NCBI GenBank assembly: GCA_025786725.1
Contig: JAHLTZ010000019.1
Coordinates: forward strand, 186,001 to 250,000
DNA length: 64,000 nt
Direction: 5' to 3'
From: Syncephalis fuscata
Taxonomy: Eukaryota > Zoopagomycota > Zoopagomycetes > Zoopagales > Piptocephalidaceae
The notes under the pieces were generated by a model, which was not told the DNA's origin, did no database searches, and saw only the letters and a program-made list of their open reading frames with translations. Of the stretch, positions 1 to 12,403 are shown one piece after another (position 1 is the stretch's first letter; every line of letters begins with the position of its first letter). Both the position numbers and the translations under genes were made by a program.

Positions 1-77
1 TTGAACCATCAGCACCTGTTTACGATGATGATTCGTCAGTTGTTTCACTTGGCGGGTCAGATTCTTTTATACTTTAG
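1..77 (+). CDS. 3' end of an upstream gene (partial)
   Basis: An open frame enters from the left edge (first full codon at 3) and stops at TAG 75-77. It encodes about 24 residues rich in D and S, with a Tyr-Asp-Asp-Asp stretch. The composition is typical of an acidic C-terminal tail. The family cannot be judged from this fragment, and it could also be a chance open frame. Confidence 0.4.
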   Translation, partial: EPSAPVYDDDSSVVSLGGSDSFIL

Positions 78-1333
78 TTCATTATTATGCAATAAATTAA
101 CTATTCACACTAATATGTTAAATTACGACCAAAAAAGAATAAAATTATAATAGTGATCACGTATTTATGCTATATTAACAAATATATAGATATAAAATAG
201 AATAAAAATAGTGTCATGCTGAGTGTGTAATCTATGTTGGATCAAATATTGATTATAATCATATTGCCATTTAATAAAGTGTAATGGCATCTAATTGCTA
301 TTTGGAATGCTTATATACCTATTGTTGATTATACATAGATTATTATTAATTTTGTTTGATGCTTTAATGAATATATACACGAATTATTTTGTATTATTTG
401 CAATAGTCGTTTATTTATAATATATATGCTTCATATAAACCATTGACACATGTATTAATTTGACTTATAACTGTATTTGATAAGATATCTTGAAGATATT
501 TTACTTCTATACTTAATCTGGCTGAACTATTGTTTTAATCATGTTTAAAAACGTGGCTTTTTTGTTATTTTCAGTTGTATTTTACTAGAATGTATCATTG
601 GATTGTAAATATGGCCTGTATGCATGTCAATAAATGATTTTTTCTCATCTCTTTCTTTAAGTATTGCGCATAGGGATCCAAAAAGTGGAGCAATATATCC
701 GTCTAATGGACAAGTAATTGAACGTAGTAGATTTCCATTTTGAGCATACAAGACATCGAATATTCACTTATGTTGAATGAAAATAAGCTTCTCCCTGTAT
801 AATTTGGTAATTATCATGCTGTTTATATTTTGACTTCATAATACACGCCTTTGGTCGGAACTATCAGCTAGTAGTAATTGGCCGTAATCTTTGTTTTTAC
901 ATAGTGATTGTAATAAACTGTTTGATAAAAACTTGCCCATTCCAAACAATAGCAATAAAATGCTAAAATTTGTATCATTAGTGGACTTTTTAAAATTGTT
1001 TACATATCTTATATTAATTAAGCAAATCTTCTCCATATACATCTTAGCACGAATTAAAACGTTTGAGCAATATGGGATGCTGAATTAATTAAATAAAATC
1101 TTTTTACACTGATGCTGCCCTTGTTGAACGTTAAATAAACTTCATTGGATATGCATCAATCGATTGTCAACATTAACTGCTTGCAGGTTTTGAATATTTA
1201 TAGACGTAGGATCAGTATCAAATTATACAAAGTCGTGTATTATTTTTCACGTTAATAATTGAAATTGATTACGAAAAATGAACTGAACAGAGATGGACGG
1301 TTTATTCATAGGAAATTCTGGACCATGTATCCA
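78..1333. other. AT-rich region with weak ORF fragments
   Basis: Mostly AT-rich sequence. On the minus strand, 545-751 (contains CPLDGYIAPLFGSLCAIL, Lys-rich end) and 836-1042 (hydrophobic middle segment) look slightly protein-like and lie in order. I could not join them by a convincing intron. They may be remains of one small gene. No family was recognised. Confidence 0.3.
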
Positions 1334-1612
1334 TTATTTTTTATTTAGATTAACTAACTCAAATCTTTTCCATGACTCTTGTACATTGAAAGTCTTTAGC
1401 AGCATCCACTTGTCAAAAATACTATTTAAATAAAGTATTAATTGCTGTTTAGCTTTATCTACGCTTTGAAGGTAGATGAAATCAGGAGACGGATTGCCAG
1501 CATGACGCCATACTACCATTGCATCTCGGCGGCGTCTTTTTCGTCTATTTAACGATTCGATGACTGATGAACTAATAGAGTATTTATTTCCTCTTATGTA
1601 ATTTGCCTCCAT
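1334..1612 (-). CDS. small hypothetical ORF, basic N-terminal half
   Basis: Reads 92 codons from the ATG at 1612 to the stop at 1334-1336. It has a cluster of basic residues (NRRKRRRRD) about a quarter of the way in, then an amphipathic stretch with several Trp. It lies downstream of the F-box-like fragment on the same strand, so it could be the last part of that broken gene or an independent small gene. There is no recognisable domain. Weak call. Confidence 0.3.
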   Translation of the reverse strand: MEANYIRGNKYSISSSVIESLNRRKRRRRDAMVVWRHAGNPSPDFIYLQSVDKAKQQLILYLNSIFDKWMLLKTFNVQESWKRFELVNLNKK

Positions 1613-1740
1613 TTCATTATATATTTATTATTGTAATAGCATTGATAAACAATTAATACCGTCATTATCATAACTAATTATTATTTATCTATTGGATCGC
1701 CAATATTTATAAATTTTACGTCATTGTATGTATTATGAGA

Positions 1741-2447
1741 ATATTGGCTAAACGAACCGATGTGTTTTGTAGACATATTTAACTATGACTTTGCCATTAA
1801 ACAAGAGTAATGACAAAAAATAGCTAATTCTTTCCATGCTAGTTCTTTGTTGCTGTACTTATTCTTCTTGCTAAAAATATCGTGTTGAATTGACCAGACT
1901 GTTGAGCCTTCTTCATCCTGAACCAAGCCATACCAAAAATTTACGTCGATTATTTCCAGTTGAGTAAATTTCCTGATCGGTAGTCGGCACGATCGTTTTT
2001 GGAATCAACCTGTCATAAAGTTGCGGACATTTTGTCGACGCCAATGGTAGGCGTAAAACCATCGAGCGTTACTGAAACTAAGATCGATAGCAAATCATTA
2101 ACTGGCAATGTAAATTCATTATTGTTGTCATTGACAGGTGAAATGCTAGATGCTAATAAATGTTTTTGTTTTGCTTGATTTACATTGGGCTTAGACTCTT
2201 TTGATTTTGATTTAGCATTAATGTGCCAAATGTATCATACAAGCCATTCTTTTTCACTCTAGTCACTAAAACAAAATGCTCGTTTATATTGTTGTTCCCA
2301 ATAATCAGGTCGATCAACTATGATTTGGTAAATAAATTGACAGCTGATGACAAAAAGTACCAATTCTTCCTCTTCTATGAAACGGCACAAATACGATAAG
2401 ATATCGTGGTTTTTCCAGAAATAGCTGCTGTTAGTACTTAAAGCCAT
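1741..2447 (-). pseudogene. F-box-like gene, apparently broken
   Basis: The ATG at 2447 opens a 62-codon frame whose middle follows the F-box pattern: hydrophobic helix ILSYLCRFIEEEELVLF, then a Cys/Phe segment, then DYWEQQYKRAF resembling the usual end of an F-box. F-box proteins recruit substrates to SCF ubiquitin ligases. It stops at about 2259. Protein-like stretches continue in other frames on the same strand: about 2150-2020 (ending near VTLDGFTPTIG), about 2040-1915 (YDRLIPKTIVPTTDQEI), and about 1980-1785 (IIDVNFWYGLVQDEEGSTVW). I find no GT-AG introns that join them, so the gene looks frameshifted rather than spliced. Confidence 0.35.
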
Positions 2448-2927
2448 AGTTAACTAAAAATAACCATGTTAAAAATACTAAATAATAGATAGAGAAACAA
2501 TAATAGATGCAATTAGAAGAAAAAGGCGTTACATGATCATGGCTGATTTATTCCATCCATAACACAATGGTTACACGATTGCATATGTTTAAGTCGCAAA
2601 TGAACATTATTACTATTTAATTTATAAATAAAATATATATTGAAATTACATAAAACGTAATGAATTGTCAATAAAAGCTATGTAAATGTCATTATCATAT
2701 TTAATAATTATAAGCATTTAGTTTTACTAAGAATACTTCTTCAAATTGATTGTTTTACGGTTTGTTTTAGTTTGACTATGGTTATTCATCATTTAAAATA
2801 TGCTGAATACTATTAAAATAAGCAAATAGTTATACATTTAATAGTTAGCAAATAAATAAGCATTATCAAAATACTACACAGCTATAGCACTTGTACTATA
2901 ATAGGTCTCAATTTTATTATGCAAACG

Positions 2928-4043
2928 CTAATTATTCCTAAAATTGCTATTCGCCGTTTTCGGGTCAATCATCATATTATCGAATACAATCGCATAGTCT
3001 TTCAACGATTCCCAGATATCTTGCCACACTAGGTTTTTTGGATTGATATCCTCCATTTTAAGATATCGATAATATTCGTTCCAATCATATTTCTTTGATT
3101 TTAAGCCACCTCCAATCAAAACTGCTATTAAGCGTTTGTTGTATTCATTGATAGACCTTATAGTCCCGCTCAAAGTATAACCATTTGTAGTAGCGACATC
3201 AATGGGATCTTTTGCTGGGCTGGCATTAAGGAAGTTGTAAAAATGCAATTTGTATCCACTTTTGTCTTTATCGACACAAATATCTAGCAACACCGTCAAT
3301 GTGGATATTAGTAAACAACAGCATACTTACCTAGAATATCGAGGTGAGCATACCATCCCCATTCCTTTATAGTGTTTAGTCCTAATCACAGTTCAGTTTA
3401 TAATATACATGGACAATACAAGCTTGTACCTTTTACAATTTTTTGCCATAACGGCAGCATCTCTTTTAAATCATGCTCGCTTTGTTTAGAGTTTTCTTTG
3501 AATTTTTCATTAAAATTGTCGTATGTTTTTTTACACTTGTAGTATGGTACGATATAACAAATGGCGTTACCAAATGTGAATTTCTTTTGAGGTACGGCAA
3601 ACGAGATACTATGATCCTCACTATGTATCGGAGATTGGCCCAGTAGATCCTGTTGATCATAGCATTTGTTAGCTTCGTATATCTATCGTTTACAAAACTT
3701 ACATTGTATAATATAAGTGCATTACTTTTTGTATCTGATCTTGGCCCGCACACAAGCCTAATGGGATTGCCATGCTGCGTTCCTGTAATATAATATACAC
3801 CTCCATTTGTGTGTCTAGTGTTTGTCAACTGGATATCATATACGCCAAGTACACTATTTAATGCACTGTTTGCATTCCCCGTGGATTCTATATAAGTAAT
3901 ATCGTTAGTAAAAGCAAAAGAATAGCTTGGTGTAGATACTTGCTAGTGTTTTCGAATAAACTTGATATATCGTTACTGGGTGCGGCTTGAGCGACCGATA
4001 CTAGCATGAGCGTGGTAGCAGCGATAGTAAGAATGGATTTCAT
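2928..4043 (-). CDS. secreted protein, possible protein-kinase-like fold (copy 1)
   Basis: Five exons: 4043-3977, 3887-3703, 3649-3430, 3381-3331, 3283-2928, giving about 292 aa. The ATG at 4043 starts a clear signal peptide (basic start, hydrophobic TIAATTLMLVSVAQAA). Intron 1 uses donor GTAACG; the nearby GTATCT donor would break the frame. After the signal come a Gly-rich strand region (GGVYYITGTQHG), a helical Lys-rich middle, and WGWYAHLDIL followed by YKLHFYNF. These resemble the catalytic-loop and DFG regions of a kinase C-lobe but lack canonical residues. Copy 2 at 14678-15793 differs at a few residues (for example GN/DS, N/D, G/R, E/K). Secretion is well supported; the kinase-like fold is inference. 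Confidence 0.65.
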
Positions 4044-4365
4044 CGTAAACATGGCTATGTCAAGGCTCAGTCGTCGAATAAAGGCTGTACTTTCTATGAA
4101 GCTAATGTGCAAGCAAATATGATGTAATGGCTAGACAAACTGACATGCTAAAAATGCGATATATATAGCAAAATATATCATGGGATAGTTTATATGTTTT
4201 TGTAAACTGGAAAAATACAATGTAGGCGTTTCAGTAAAATTGCAAAAAAGCACATGGAATAAACCGAAAGCAGCAATCTTCGTTATTCGAATACGGAATT
4301 TGAAAATACAAATGTTTTGGCGTTGCATTCTTACTTCTATATATACATATATTGAATGGCACAAA

Positions 4366-4500
4366 ATGGATAAAATGTGGCTTATTGTAGTGATACCATT
4401 TTGTATGGCTATTATTCTCTTAAGCATTGATATCAAAAATAACCATATAACAGATGCTGTAAATTCAAGCACAAATTCCAGTAATACACATTACGACTAA
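4366..4500 (+). CDS. possible small secreted or membrane peptide (copy 1)
   Basis: A 44-codon ORF starting MDKMWLIVV, with a hydrophobic segment and then a polar tail containing NSSTNSSN glycosylation-like sequons. It lies head-to-head with the gene at 2928-4043. The same frame is open in the other arm (14358-14224, minus strand). The observed differences between copies in this frame (S/P, D/G, and F/L just upstream) all change residues, so purifying selection is not evident. It could be chance. Confidence 0.25.
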   Translation: MDKMWLIVVIPFCMAIILLSIDIKNNHITDAVNSSTNSSNTHYD

Positions 4501-6370
4501 TCAGCGACTGTATAGCTTTGCAACAATATAAATAATTGCGATTAAAACAACCCGTAATTTTAATTTACATTGCACAATGATAGGTCATTATTTAATTTAG
4601 ATTCACGTATACATACAACATGCATAAATAAATTTAAATACCATATAGTTAAGACAAATCAACAGTAGTATACTCCAAAGAATAGGAATAACAAGGCGGC
4701 ATCGAATTGATAACCCACTTGATGAATATCATGTTATGCCATATAAAGACATTACCTGAAACGAGAAAGTTTAAAATTACAGTGGTCATGCTCAGAGAAA
4801 TGGTTTATTACGGCATTGCTTTGAATTGCCGATTTTCAATTCTATTTTTAGTTTAGGTTTAGTTTTCTTTCGCTTTTACATTTTTGCAGTTGTTGTAAAA
4901 CAAATGCTAGTGGAAAAGCTACTTTTATGTTCTGTAGAATAGTTTGTATATTATAGCCTTCTTTAATATTAGACTAGTGCATAATTGAACATACCAACAG
5001 GCACTCAATGTTGTTTACTGCATATCAAACCTTAATACTGCAGCTTGCTAGCTCGGCACTAATTTAGTTTATTTTGGTTTCTATTGTAAAATAAATAAGA
5101 TTTTGAAATGAATGGCTTATTTGAGTATGTCTTTATCTTTTGGTTAATTACATTGATTAAGCCAAATCTACATTAGTTTAACGGTCAGATTAGCATATTG
5201 ATCTATCAAGTATACTATTATACACTGATTGTTTATTGAGTATGCAAATAACTTGGTATACATAATTACAAATAGCCAAATCATTGGTTTAGCTTATTGA
5301 ACTGGTAGTATTTCTAACAACATAATATACATCGCCAATATATATATATATTACTAGTTGATTTATACTAATGTTTATTTCCTAGGCATTCTGACATTTT
5401 TGTAATATGCAAAATTATAATTTCATTATCAGCCTAATAATATCCTGTTATTTATATATGTGTAGGATTATATGGTCGATATAACAATATTTTACCTAAT
5501 ATCAATTGTATAAATAGTTTAATAAGAATAGCGGTTTTTAGTATAATTATATTTACCATGGCTTAAAAATTAGCTAGTAAAATATTATATAGATTTAGTT
5601 ATTATAACTGTTTAAGGTCTGCATAAATAATTTTGTTATAGCCATTAAATAAATAGCACAATACTAACTTAATAGTAAAAATACTGTTAATAGCTGGCAA
5701 TCCTAGAGTGCTAACATTACAGACAGCAGACTCAATACTTTAACTAATCAGTAAAATATTTCAATTATTATACAAAATACTTGATTAACTATAATATAAT
5801 TAATTGATAAAGTATAGAATTGAATGCTAATTATTCAGTTTATTGTTACTAAAACAATTGATTATCATACATCTAAAATATAACAACTAATATCATTTTC
5901 AACAATAATAAATTTTTACTATTATTATAGCGGTGGTATCATTGGTTGTTAACACGCCAATCTTTCTTGGCTTTGCTTACACGTGCTTGTTTGTTATTGC
6001 TACCATATTACTATACTACTTGTCTCAACTGCTATTGCACTATTACCACACTACCACTGCCATTATCATTACTATTATTCTATAGCTTATTGGTAAGTGT
6101 AGGTTTAGACACGACTAACTTTGTAAAAATTGCTTGTCCGTAGCAACAATGGTCCAATATATTTATTGGCTACAATGACGAAAAAAGAATGAAGTATTCT
6201 AGTAGAATAATAATTCACTTATTCTCCTTATTTTCTCACTCCTATATATTCACACTTGTTTGTATTGGCATCGCGTGTTGACATTCGTGAATTTTAGATT
6301 GCTAATAATAACATCGCTTCTCGCTGATCACTACTTCTCTGACGTTACGGACTTGCTTATTTCTCGTGTC
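4501..6370. other. AT-rich non-coding stretch, inner part of the repeat arm and CHD1 upstream
   Basis: About 1 kb belongs to the inverted-repeat arm. The rest, 5509-6370, is single copy and contains pyrimidine-rich tracts just before CHD1 (5940-6090). No convincing gene, tRNA or repeat was seen here. Confidence 0.5.
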
Positions 6371-9300
6371 ATGGCTGGTGAGCCTTTTATGCAGCGGCTT
6401 GAAGATCAATTGAGCGGATAGACTGCATGGCATCATCTATCGAGAATTCCATCATCTGTTAGCAACAATAACTTATTTTCAATTGGAATAAGCTTTGCTA
6501 TCGATAGTGTGTCGGCTATCTGTCCGCTCAATTGAGTCTCCTGCTAAACTATTAAACGCCTTGTACTAATTCTACTTGTATGATTGCAGAACGTGCACAG
6601 GCTGATATTTTTACCGCGTATGACGAAGAAGAGGACGATGATGTAATTCTGGGTGGCATTGCAGCCACACCTGTCAGTCTATCGGAAGCGAGCGACTTGA
6701 GCGACGGAGACTCGAACAAGCAGTTTAGTGGAGCTGAAAAGCACGGACTAACCGACCTAACGTCGATAGCAACGGCAGCAGCAATGGCGCGTCAACAAAG
6801 TAAAGCTATTGATAGCAGCAATAGTCATAGTAGTAAAAATAATAATAACAATAACAGCCATAGTAATGTCATGACTGTATTTGCCAGTGATGAAGATGCT
6901 TTTATAGACGAGTTTGACGTATCATTTGAAGAATTAAGTGGTGCAGAGGATTTTCGTCCTACTAAATCGCACATATCACACGCGACCAATAGCAAATCAT
7001 CTCATGAACGTTCTGTTAAAAAAAGCAAACGCAACCGTTTTCTGGACGATGAAGACGATGAAGAAGACGATGAAGATGGCGATGATGATAATCGTCATCG
7101 AAATAAGCCTAGTAATCGCAGTAGACATGAAGCGTTAGATGCCGATCTGTACGGACTACGTCGATCATCGCGTGTTCGCTCAGTGTCTCATCAATATCAA
7201 GAGGTATGTATATATGCTATATGGATTCATTCTACGTGCAAACAAGTAACTTATATTTTTCTAGTCGGATGATGATAGCGTTTATGGAGGCGACAATTAT
7301 GGACATAATCAAAAGGATTATAATCAATATGGCGACTCGTTTCTTTCTACTGAAGAAAATGAAAGTGATGAAGATGAAGATGACGACGACGACGACGATG
7401 ACGATGACGACGGTGATTATGAGTATGGATCTAAGAAGCGTAAAGGTAGTAGAAAAACAAAAACGAAGCCAAAGAAAACAGCAAAGCCCCGTACATTGAC
7501 CAATCGACCAGTCAGTAAGTAATAAAAGCGATGTATACATATTAATTAGCTTATTATTATTATTATTATTATTATTATATTTAATAGGACAAATGGAAGA
7601 ATATGTGCCTAAATTTGCTGAAGAAAACGGATCATCAAGCGATGGCGAATGGTTTGCCAATAAAAAGGCCAAAGTTCGTAAATGTAAGTCATAGGCTAAG
7701 TGTTGTATTTATAATTGCTAATAAGTATTGTTGATAGCCCGAAATAGTGATGATGCTAATAGTTATTTACGCTCTTCAAATCGATCACGTACGGGTGCAG
7801 TTGATTATGGCGAGTTAAATAATCAAGATTGGGGATTATCAGATGAGGATTATGCCATTTATGAAATCCATAAAACTACAAATGTTAAAGGTAAATAATA
7901 ATAATAATAACAATGTATTAATGGTAAATTTAATTAATTAACATAATTTATATTGTTAATACAATCACCGATTTAATGATCTAATTCTAGTTGAAGAGGA
8001 GGAAGGTGATGTAATTGAAAGTATTCATGATTATCGCACACAATCAGGAATAGGTATGTTAGCAAGTTAAATAGTAGATTTAGTATTTAATAATTATAAT
8101 AGAAATATCCGACGATGTGCCATCCGAAGAGCTGCAGTTCCTTGTCAAATGGAAAGGCTGGAGCCATTTACATGATACTTGGGATGCATATAATGATTTG
8201 CGTGGATTTAAAGGATTTAAACGCGTTGATAATTTTATTCGACAAGTTGTTGCGTATGACCAAGCCATTCGTGCCGATCCTACAACAACACGCGAGGAAA
8301 TAGAACAGCATGATATCAATGTTGAGATTGAACGGGCTGCTCTTGAAGATTACAAAACAGTTGAACGCGTCATTGCTAGTCGCCAAACGACTTCACAAAG
8401 TACACCGCCTGGAGAAACACCTCGATCACCATCTGGTGTGACTATTATTGAGTATTTATGCAAGTGGAAACGATTGCCGTACGTTCAGTGTACCTGGGAA
8501 CCGGCTGATTTGATATCTGAACGATTTCAGGCGGAGATTGACGCGTTTTTAGAGCGTGAACAGCATATGCGAGTGCCACACCGTAGTGTTACCTTTGGAC
8601 GACATAGACCACGACCAACATTTAAACGCATGACGGCTCAGCCGGACTATTTGGTTGGCGGCCAACTGCGTGATTATCAGCTTACAAGTCTAAACTGGAT
8701 GAGCTATTTATGGTCACGTAATGAAAATGGCATTCTAGCAGTAAGCTACATTTAATAGTATATACTACTAGATTATAATAACGTTTATTATATAATGATA
8801 GGATGAAATGGGACTTGGCAAGACGGTACAAACTATTTCATGGCTATCATATTTATACCATACTGCGGATATTTATGGACCATTTTTAGTTGTTGTACCT
8901 TTATCGACCCTTGGCAATTGGCAAAAAGAATTTGCTCGTTGGGCACCCGATATGAATATCATTGCGTATATAGGCGATAGTAAAAGTCGTGAATTTATAC
9001 GCGATTACGAGTTTTATTTACCAAGTACTGGACAAAGTGGACGTCGAGTCAAGTTCAACGTATTACTTACAACATATGAATTGATTCTTAAGGACCGACG
9101 TGACCTTGGCGCTATTCGTTGGGCCTTCTTGGCCGTTGACGAAGCCCATCGACTTAAGAATAGTGAATCGCAGTTACACGAAGTGTTGTCTGAATTCCAC
9201 CATACTAATCGACTACTAATTACCGGTACACCATTACAAAACTCAGTTAAAGAGTTATACGCTCTCGTTAACTTTTTAATGCCTGATCAGCATGCAATGG

Positions 9301-12300
9301 CCGCCGAATTCGAGTTTGATGTTGAAGGTGCCAGCAGTGAACAGCAAGAAACGAAGATTAGAGAGCTACACGAGTTATTACGTCCACTTATGCTGCGTCG
9401 ATTAAAGAAAGATGTAGAAAAGTCGCTGCCAAAGAAGACAGAGCGTATTCTACGTGTTGAACTCTCTCCTATGCAAGTTCATTATTACAAGAATATTCTT
9501 ACTCGTAATTTTGAAATACTAAATCGTGGCATCAGTGGACCAGGCCAACTTAGCATGCTTAATATTGCTATTGAATTACAAAAAGCAAGTAATCATCCTT
9601 ATTTATTTGAAGGTGCCGAACCTATGGGCATGTCGCGCGAAGAACAGCTACGTGGGCTTATTATGAATAGCGGCAAAATGGTATTACTCGACAAGCTACT
9701 AACTCGACTTCGACAAGGTGGCCATCGAGTATTAATCTTTTCACAAATGGTACGTCTACTTGATATTATGCAAGATTATATATCATTGCGCGGCTTTCCC
9801 CATCAACGACTTGATGGCAGTGTGCCTAATGAAGTGCGTAAAAAGGCCATTGATCATTTTAATGCACCTGGATCACCTGATTTCTGCTTTTTACTATCAA
9901 CACGAGCCGGTGGTCTGGGTATTAATTTGGAAACAGCCGATACAGTTATTATTTTCGATTCTGATTGGAATCCACAAAACGATCTACAGGCAATGGCACG
10001 TGCCCATCGTATTGGCCAGACTAGAACGGTGAATGTCTATCGATTTGTATCAAAGGGTACAATTGAAGAAGAAGTACTTGAACGAGCAAAGCGCAAAATG
10101 GTACTCGAATACTTGCTTGTTAGTGGTATGGATACATCAGGCGCTAACTTACTTAAAGAACGTGGTGCCACTGCTCCAAAGTCAAAATCATATGCCGGTC
10201 AATTTACTAAAGAAGAATTAAATGCCATTTTAAAATTCGGTGCTAAAAATCTATTTCAAGAAACAACGAATCAGAAAAAACTTGATGATCTGGATTTAGA
10301 TGAAATTCTTGATCGTGCTGAACAACACGACACGGCAGCAGTTGAAGAGGCTGCAGCGGGTGGTGCACAAACCAGTGATGGTGGTGCCGAATTTCTTGCC
10401 CAGTTTCAAGTGGCCGACTATGGTGGCGACATGTCCTGGGAGGATATTGTACCGAAAGATGAACGGGAACGTATGGCGGCCGAGAAAGAAGCAAAAGCTC
10501 AAGCAGAAATGTGGTCAGCTACTCGTAAACGTAAAGCTGCTTCATCGGCCGCTAATGGTATACGTGAAGACTTGGAAGCCGTTGGTGAAGGACGAAAACG
10601 ATCACGCAGTACTCGACGTACTTCTACCAAACGCAATGCTAGATTCGAGGCCAATAGCGATGATGATGATGATGATGACGATGATCATCATGCCGGTGGT
10701 GGTGGTGGCGACGATGAAGATGATAATGATGGCTTTACAGAACGTGAAGTACGCGCATTAGCTCGTGGTATGATGCGTTTTGGTCATCCTACCGATCGCT
10801 ACGATCCAGTAGTAACCGAGGCTGATTTGTCTAGTAAAGATAAGGAGCTGGTTATGACTATGGCCAAGAATATCGAACAGCTATGTAAAGATACTGTTTC
10901 AGCCCAGCTTGGCGATGTTGATGATATATTTGTGGCATTAACAACACGTCGCAAGGCCGACAAAGCCATTCAATGCGAAATGAACGGCGTTAACATTAAT
11001 GCCGGCCAAATGCTGCAAAGATTAGCCGATCTACGCTGTCTTCATAAACAGCTAAATAACACTGTTGAATCTATTCGTTTTCGTATGCCTGTACAACTAC
11101 GCGGCACACTTAACTGGAGTGTTCCATGGACGCCACGCGATGATGCCTGTCTTATGGTAGGCATTCATCGATACGGATTTGGTGCATGGGAGCGTATACG
11201 TGATGATAAAGAACTACAGCTTGACAAGAAGATATTTGGCGATGAACGTGGCACTCATGGTGAACGTCTAACACCAGGTCCAACTCATTTACAACGACGT
11301 GCTGACAATTTACTACGTTTACTGCGCGATGTAGAACGCGGCGTATCAGTATCGGTTCTAGCTAATGGTGTACGCCAACGAGCAACGAATGAATCGGGCA
11401 GTGATACACGTAGCAATGCACGTCGTCGTGGCGGTACTAATAGTAGTAGCGGTAGTAAACGTGCAGGTACCGGTACACGTTCTGTATCGACACCTACTCG
11501 ATCTTCACGTAGACGACATATTAAAACGGGCGATGAATCATCATCACTTAGTGAATTATCAGATAACGCACTTGCTACATCTGATTCAGATACAGCAATG
11601 CACACACCTAGAAAATCGAATACAACTGGATCAACAAAGCGATCAACACCAACAACAAGTAATGGACGGTCACGCAGTGGACATCATGCCAATGGTGGTG
11701 GTGGCAATACAGCAGATGCAACCGCTACTACTTATAATGACCATACAGATGAAGAGAAGTATGCTAGTATGGATGAAGCCGAATGTAAAGAATTATTACG
11801 ACCTGTACGACGTGCACTACGCTGGCTACAAACTGAATCGGAACAATGTCCACCTACTGAGAAGGTGGCCCGTACAACACAATGTGTTACTGATGTAGGT
11901 CGACACATTACACGGTTATTAAGTCAACGATTTGCCCGTGCAGCATCATCGGAACGAGCACGTTGGCGTCGTCATTTATGGAAGTTTGCCAGTTATTTCT
12001 GGCCTATTGAGATACGCGGTGAACGATTACGTGAACTTTATGAAAAGATGGAGCATCGTAAGTCCACTGGAGAGGAACAACAACAATCACCACCTCCACC
12101 ACCATTATCATCACCCTCACTAACAAAGCAACCATCTACAACATTAAAGAAAGTAATACTTCTAATGAGACCAATACCAATACCAATACTAATACCAATA
12201 CTTCCCATACTAATACACCTCATTTACATTCACATCACCATCATCACCATCATCATCATCATCCACACCATCCACATCACCATCACCACCACCATCATCA

Positions 12301-12312
12301 TCATTCAACGAC

Positions 12313-12344
<32 letters not shown>

Positions 12345-12403
12345 CAACAGCTGTTCGTGATACCACTGATCGATCAACAACAACAACACATCGTACAAGG
12401 TAA
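6371..12403 (+). CDS. CHD1: CHD1-type chromodomain helicase (chromatin remodeler)
   Basis: Nuclear ATP-dependent nucleosome-spacing enzyme. Exons: 6371-6377, 6590-7203, 7265-7514, 7588-7683, 7738-7890, 7991-8053, 8103-8740, 8802-12057, 12129-12403, about 1783 aa. Visible features are an acidic Ser-rich N-terminus; tandem chromodomains in exon 7 ([17 protein letters not shown] and [17 protein letters not shown]); a SNF2 ATPase ([12 protein letters not shown] near residue 720, RAHRIGQ); a SANT/SLIDE-like region ([21 protein letters not shown]); and a C-terminal CHCT/DUF4208 domain ([12 protein letters not shown] to [15 protein letters not shown]). I start at ATG 6371 because GTGAGC at 6378 and TACTAAT...CAG ending at 6589 give an in-frame intron. 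ATG 6580 is an in-frame alternative. The tail is His/Thr/Pro-rich. The gene sits between inverted-repeat arms. Confidence 0.95.
12058..12128 (+). other. CHD1 last intron (frame-deciding)
   Basis: GTAAGT donor, CTCACTAAC branch site and AAAG acceptor. Removing it leads into a frame with runs of Asn/Thr, His, Pro and Thr ending at TAA 12401-12403. Reading through it instead gives an odd Ile/Pro-rich hydrophobic tail to 12527. The spliced version fits the low-complexity style of the other genes here. Confidence 0.7.

Larger units (their letters stand above)
2724..5508. repeat. left arm of a ~2.8-kb inverted repeat
   Basis: Reads as the reverse complement of 13222-15987 almost throughout, with scattered substitutions and small indels. 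Similarity begins near TTAGT/GAATACTTCTTCAA at the outer edge and ends near ACCTAATATCAATTG at the inner edge. The arm holds one intact spliced gene (2928-4043), a possible small divergent ORF (4366-4500), and about 1 kb of AT-rich non-coding sequence that is as well conserved as the gene. No transposase, terminal inverted repeat or target duplication is visible. Confidence 0.92.

Noticed and set aside
4131-4472. 113-codon minus-strand ORF antisense to the small ORF in the left arm (counterpart 14251-14544)
   Set aside because: It is shortened by an indel in the other arm, starts with a non-ATG codon or weak context, and follows the hydrophobic bias of the opposite strand.
7232-7672. 146-codon minus-strand ORF rich in Val/Ile
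   Set aside because: It is the antisense of the acidic Asp/Glu region of CHD1 and its introns.
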